This document shows, one piece after another, positions 60,795 through 64,000 of a stretch of DNA of 64,000 nucleotides. Positions within the stretch are counted from its first letter, which is position 1. Each line of letters begins with the position of its first letter. This DNA comes from Pseudoneobacillus sp052180215 (lineage in GTDB: Bacteria; Bacillota; Bacilli; Bacillales; Cytobacillaceae). The notes beneath the pieces are model-generated. The model made no database searches. It was not told where the DNA came from and saw only the letters and a list, made by a program, of their open reading frames with translations. A program made the translations under genes and the position numbers. The stretch covers positions 3,744,001 through 3,808,000 of the forward strand of contig NZ_CP197471.1 of NCBI RefSeq assembly GCF_052180215.1, in the 5' to 3' direction.

Positions 60795-61987
60795 TTCGAT
60801 TCCTCCTCTTGGTTGTGATAAGCCAGGACACCTCTGCAAAAGGTTAGCTTAACCTCTCCCTTTTCATCCAACACCACTAAATCTGCATCTTTTTCCGGTT
60901 TAATGCTTCCTTTTCGATCGAAAATCCCAAGCTGCTTTGCTGGATTTTCACTTGCCATCTGAACGATTTCCTGTAGGGTACAACCAGTAAATTTCATCAT
61001 GTTCTGGCAGGCATCCTTTAATTTTAAAATACTTCCAGCCAGGGTTCCGTCCTTAAGCGTTGCTTTTTCGGAAGTCACGGTGACCTCTTGGCCGCCTAAA
61101 TCATAGATTCCCTCACCTAAACATTTGGCTCGCATCGCATCCGTTATTAAAATAAGACCTTGACTGCCTTTATTTTTAAAAGCAAAGCGTACCATCTCGG
61201 GCCGACTGTGGACGCCATCGACAATGATTTCACTCTTTATTTCATCGTTCATCAAAACCGCACCAATAACCCCTGGTTCGCGATGATGCAGCTCGCGCAT
61301 TTGATTGTATAAGTGTGTGGCATGCGAAACTCCCGCTTGTATCGCTTCTTTCACCTCTGAATAGGTAGCATCCGAATGACCAATCGAGGCGACAACACCT
61401 GTTTCTTTTAAAAATGAAGTTAGCTCCATACCCCCATGACATTCAGGGGACAAGGTAACCAACTTAATTAGTTGGTTCGCGATAACTTGCCACTTTTTAA
61501 ATAAGTCGATGTTTGGCTCTAATATATATTGAGGATGCTGTGCCCCTACTCTTTTAGGAGAGATAAATGGGCCTTCAAGATGTATGCCAAGAACCTCTGC
61601 TTTTCCTAGTGGATTCGAGCTACTTATATAATTGGCGACGTTTCCTAATGCTTTTTCAATATCGTCTACAGCGGTTGTCATGGTCGTCGCTAAAAAGCTT
61701 GTTGTTCCTTCTTTTGGTAAAATGGCAGCCATTGTACTTAAAGCTTCCTGTGTGGCATCCATCGTATCCGCTCCACCTGCTCCGTGAATATGAAGATCGA
61801 TAAACCCAGGAACTAAAGCGTACTGTTCTGGAAAGGAAAAGACCTCTACCTCACCCATTTCAATGACTGATGGAGTTTCTCCCACTTCAACAATGTTGTT
61901 TTCATCAAAGAGGACATAGCCATTCGGAATAACCCCTGTTTCAGCGTAAACATTGATATTCATGATTAATTTTTTTTTGGAATTCAT
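60791..61987 (-). CDS. nagA: N-acetylglucosamine-6-phosphate deacetylase
   Basis: A 398-residue amidohydrolase giving GlcN-6-P and acetate. Metal site DLHIHGAGGADTMDA, HLEGPFIS, SIGHSDATYSEV, ATHLYNQM and the catalytic Asp in LITDAM. ATG 61987 is supported by AAGGGGAA; the open frame continues 12 codons further without a ribosome-binding site. First gene of nagA-nagB-nagR. Confidence 0.96.
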   Translation of the reverse strand: MNSKKKLIMNINVYAETGVIPNGYVLFDENNIVEVGETPSVIEMGEVEVFSFPEQYALVPGFIDLHIHGAGGADTMDATQEALSTMAAILPKEGTTSFLATTMTTAVDDIEKALGNVANYISSSNPLGKAEVLGIHLEGPFISPKRVGAQHPQYILEPNIDLFKKWQVIANQLIKLVTLSPECHGGMELTSFLKETGVVASIGHSDATYSEVKEAIQAGVSHATHLYNQMRELHHREPGVIGAVLMNDEIKSEIIVDGVHSRPEMVRFAFKNKGSQGLILITDAMRAKCLGEGIYDLGGQEVTVTSEKATLKDGTLAGSILKLKDACQNMMKFTGCTLQEIVQMASENPAKQLGIFDRKGSIKPEKDADLVVLDEKGEVKLTFCRGVLAYHNQEEESK

Positions 61988-62042
61988 ATCGATTCCCCTT
62001 TTTACCATCATTTTTACTTCCATCTTATTAAAATAGAAGTAT

Positions 62043-62060
62043 AGTTGTCTAGACCACTAT
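62043..62060 (-). promoter_or_regulatory. NagR operator (dre site)
   Basis: AGTTGTCTAGACCACT region: TTGTCTAGACCA (62045-62056) matches the NagR dre palindrome TGGTCTAGACCA with one mismatch, 58-69 bp before the nagA start. Confidence 0.8.
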
Positions 62061-62198
62061 ATAGTATGAATATGTAAAAGAATATTTTCTAAGACCATTA
62101 ACCCACTATTTTCCATACGAAATGTCCATGTCCTTTTTTTAACTTAGAACATATGATAATAATGAGGCAATAACCTATGTCTAGAAAGGAGAGAGAAA

Positions 62199-62930
62199 AT
62201 GAAAATTGTCTTAGATGCTGGTCATGGTTATAATACTCCTGGAAAAAGAAGTCCAGATGGGTTACGAGAATATGAATTTACTCGAGCTGTTGCCAATTAC
62301 GCCCGTGATTTACTGAATACCTATCAAGGTGTCACCGTCTACTTTACTCACTCCGATGATCGAGATGTCCCACTTGAAGCCCGCACTGATTATGCCAATA
62401 GGATTAATGCTGATATCTTTGTTTCGATCCATGCAAATGCTTACGGATCCACTTGGAATAGTGCAAGTGGAATTGAAACCTATGTTTATGTGACCAAGCC
62501 ACCGCTTGCTTATGCTCTTGCTCAAAAAGTGCAGCGAAACTTAATTTTAACTACAGGTTTAAAAAACCGTGGTGTGAAAACAGCCGATTTTCACGTATTA
62601 CGGGAAACGAAAATGGATGCCATTCTTTGCGAATTAGGTTTTTATACGAACCCTGAGGAAATCAAATTGATTCGATCCGAGGATTACCGCCGTAAATGCG
62701 CGAGTGCCATTGTCAAAGGACTTGTGGAGCAATTTAAACTAGTAAAAGAAAAAACATCCTCTACCTCAACGAATACTCCAGCCAAACCAAAACCACCAAC
62801 TCCATCCGCATCAAAGGGGCTATACAAGGTTCAAGTCGGTGCTTTTTCCAATAGGGATAACGCGGAAGAATTGGTCCGCGCCTTAGAATCAGATGGATAT
62901 ACGGCATTTATCGATTTTGAGGGGAAGTAA
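62199..62930 (+). CDS. N-acetylmuramoyl-L-alanine amidase with SPOR domain (CwlC-like)
   Basis: A 243-residue Amidase_3 enzyme. Zinc ligands are His9 (LDAGHGYNTPG), Glu25 region (LREYEFTRA) and His about 78 (FVSIHANAY); the catalytic Glu is in ILCELGFYTN. A Pro/Thr/Lys linker (about 188-206) leads to a short SPOR peptidoglycan-binding repeat (GLYKVQVGAFSNRDNAEELV). No signal peptide, like B. subtilis CwlC, which lyses the mother cell. CATATGATA at 62150 resembles a SigK -10, without a convincing -35. Confidence 0.92.
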   Translation: MKIVLDAGHGYNTPGKRSPDGLREYEFTRAVANYARDLLNTYQGVTVYFTHSDDRDVPLEARTDYANRINADIFVSIHANAYGSTWNSASGIETYVYVTKPPLAYALAQKVQRNLILTTGLKNRGVKTADFHVLRETKMDAILCELGFYTNPEEIKLIRSEDYRRKCASAIVKGLVEQFKLVKEKTSSTSTNTPAKPKPPTPSASKGLYKVQVGAFSNRDNAEELVRALESDGYTAFIDFEGK

Positions 62931-62933
62931 AGT

Positions 62934-62988
62934 AAAAAGCGGAAGTTTCTTGGTCAGGGAAAATTATCTTTTCCTACTGGAGCTGGAT
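62934..62988. repeat. Truncated interspersed repeat
   Basis: AAAAAGCGGAAG at the left and CTACTGGAGCTGGA at the right are the two ends of the 31737-31856 element with its middle missing. Confidence 0.5.
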
Positions 62989-62989
62989 T

Positions 62990-63043
62990 AAAAAAGCGGA
63001 TGAGCCGCATCTTTTCATAGATGCTGGCTCACCCGCTTTTTTA
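62990..63043. terminator. Bidirectional terminator, amidase and yvlD
   Basis: Long stem AAAAAAGCGGATGAGCCGCAT pairing (one bulged base) with ATGCTGGCTCACCCGCTTTTTT; T runs on both strands between converging genes. Confidence 0.88.
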
Positions 63044-63400
63044 TGATTTCTTTTTATCGTCTAATACCGTTTTTTGAATGATGGTGTTGGCGATGGCCAT
63101 CACGATGGCTACAAATATCGCCATGCCAAATCCGGAGATTTCAAAGGCGCTTCCCATGATTCCGTCTGTCAGCAACAGTGTCATGGCATTAATGACGAAT
63201 AGAAATAATCCTAATGTTAAAATCGTAAATGGAAGAGTTAATAAAATTAATAATGGTTTCACAAGGATGTTTAAGATGGATAAGATAAAGCTTGCGGTCA
63301 CGGCGGCCCCAAAGCTCGAAACTTGGAATGATTCATCAAAAAATCCTGCTAACGCGATAAACAAAATCGCATTGATTAATATACTGACCAGCCACCGCAT
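63041..63400 (-). CDS. yvlD: YvlD-like four-helix membrane protein (phage-holin family 4)
   Basis: About 119 residues with four hydrophobic helices (MRWLVSILINAILFIALAGF; SFGAAVTASFILSILNILVKP; ILLTLPFTILTLGLFLFVINAM; FGMAIFVAIVMAIANTII). Family name aside, no holin function is implied; in B. subtilis yvlABCD responds to envelope stress via SigW. ATG 63400 or GTG 63409 could start it: AAGGAGG is 12 nt from the first and 3 nt from the second. It follows yvlB. Confidence 0.85.
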   Translation of the reverse strand: MRWLVSILINAILFIALAGFFDESFQVSSFGAAVTASFILSILNILVKPLLILLTLPFTILTLGLFLFVINAMTLLLTDGIMGSAFEISGFGMAIFVAIVMAIANTIIQKTVLDDKKKS

Positions 63401-63439
63401 AAGCTTCACAAACCTCCTTATTTTTTTCCTACATTAAAA

Positions 63440-64000
63440 TTATTTCACTGTTTCTAATGGTTTTATTCTAATCGTACCTGCTTTTGCATCAGATTGCACG
63501 TGTAGCACTCTGTCAGTCTCGGCAACTGGTTTAAAACGAAGCCATTTTTGGACTACTTCATTTTTTTCCTCAACCACTTGGATCCCATCCAGCTTAACAT
63601 CAAAATTCCCCAGATTGGATTTCAACTCACCGGACACCGCCATCTCACTTGGAACAGCTAGCTCGATATGACCAGTGGTCGCCTTCATCGTTAATGTCTC
63701 ACAGACTGGACTGGTTAGTGTACAAGAAATATTTCCGTTAAACGTGTGCAGATTCCCTCTTAACAGGCCACCTTCATACTTAATCGCCCCATTAATCGTT
63801 TCTGCCTCGAACTCTTCGATATTGCTTTTCTTCACTTTAATTTTTCCATTCGCCGTTTCGGCTTTGACCTTTTGGCTTTGGATATTTTCGAGTGATACCT
63901 TTCCATTTGCGGTATCCACCTTCAAGTCTTTCACTCTCATATCTTCCGTTGAGATTGGGCCATTGTACAAGCGTACGCGAACCTTATCATAATCGGCAAA
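63440..64000 (-). CDS. yvlB: YvlB-like DUF4097 protein (5' part outside the window)
   Basis: The 3' portion of a DUF4097 beta-helical adhesin-like protein; the frame is open through the window edge, so the N terminus is missing. Repeats such as LKVDTANGKVSLENIQSQKV and VKAETANGKIKVKKSNIEEF show the typical strand pattern. B. subtilis yvlB lies beside yvlD in an envelope-stress operon. The visible part ends normally 31-40 bp before yvlD. Confidence 0.85.
   Translation of the reverse strand, partial: FADYDKVRVRLYNGPISTEDMRVKDLKVDTANGKVSLENIQSQKVKAETANGKIKVKKSNIEEFEAETINGAIKYEGGLLRGNLHTFNGNISCTLTSPVCETLTMKATTGHIELAVPSEMAVSGELKSNLGNFDVKLDGIQVVEEKNEVVQKWLRFKPVAETDRVLHVQSDAKAGTIRIKPLETVK

Noticed and set aside
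63041..63400. Prophage remnant suggested by the holin-family protein
   Set aside because: YvlD-type proteins are chromosomal envelope-stress genes; no other phage gene is nearby.

Overview
The window is 64 kb of chromosome from a Gram-positive, endospore-forming type of Bacillaceae, close in gene order to Bacillus subtilis but not that species; a Neobacillus- or Bacillus-like relative fits best. Support: the 16S fragment, sigma-A/SigB/CtsR promoter architecture, Crh and HPr kinase, a CggR-controlled gapA operon, short HisG with HisZ, a guanidine-I riboswitch before a YkkCD-type SMR pair, and conserved blocks ssrA-smpB-rnr-estA-secG, cggR-gapA-pgk-tpiA-gpmI-eno, yvcD-trxB-yvcI-rapZ-yvcK-whiA-crh-clpP, hisZGDBHAFI and hprK-lgt-yvoD-ppaX-yvoF. 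It is a mostly ordinary core-genome stretch; the unusual material lies in gaps between genes and in two inserted sugar-use clusters.

Layout. 1-1310: 5' part of a leftward 16S rRNA with boxA leader and tandem P2/P1 promoters. 1639-3023: a methyltransferase and a GNAT acetyltransferase. 3058-8481: tmRNA, SmpB, RNase R, esterase, a ferritin-like protein and SecG. 8967-16286: the complete lower-glycolysis operon behind CggR and its operator. 16506-18421: thioredoxin-like protein, sigma-54 (RpoN/SigL), small HTH protein; then tRNA-Arg(CCG). 18616-19436: clpP with SigB and SigA promoters and a CtsR box. 20211-26839: crh, whiA, yvcK, rapZ, NUDIX, trxB and a TPR protein. 27011-33850: LacI-type regulator, GH133-like glycosidase and a MalE/MalF/MalG-type ABC importer lacking its own ATPase. 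33954-35081: CAP-domain lipoprotein. 35150-42163: histidine operon. 42208-43151: guanidine riboswitch and guanidinium exporter. 43878-47926: yvoF, ppaX, yvoD, lgt, hprK. 48076-57063: cell-wall-sugar recycling cluster (RpiR regulator, three-part Lac-family PTS, GH4, AnmK, MupG, amino-sugar kinase, MurQ). 57358-58929: secreted YngK/DigH-like glycosidase. 59320-61987: nagR, nagB, nagA. 62199-64000: CwlC-like amidase, YvlD, and YvlB (cut by the window edge).

How the genes connect. Much of the window concerns carbon flow: HprK phosphorylates Ser46 of Crh (and HPr) to drive CcpA repression; CggR senses fructose-1,6-bisphosphate and controls lower glycolysis; near-consensus cre sites precede the LacI regulator gene and the recycling operon. 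The recycling cluster would bring in wall disaccharides as 6-phosphates and turn them into GlcNAc-6-P, which the adjacent nagA/nagB convert to fructose-6-P; YvcK(GlmR) and RapZ-like proteins act at the same amino-sugar branch point.

The signal least explained by known features is a set of intergenic arrays. Five gaps (after eno, after clpP, inside the his operon, after the SMR pair, after yngK) carry different short motifs repeated at strikingly regular centre-to-centre distances: 21 bp exactly; 52 bp exactly; 52/62/52; 51/61/51; 50/39/51/61. These are close to whole numbers of DNA helical turns. Two other dispersed families are present: a REP-like palindrome with core GGGGGTCTGACCCCC (six copies, one inside the guanidine riboswitch) and an interspersed Bacillaceae-type element of about 120 bp.
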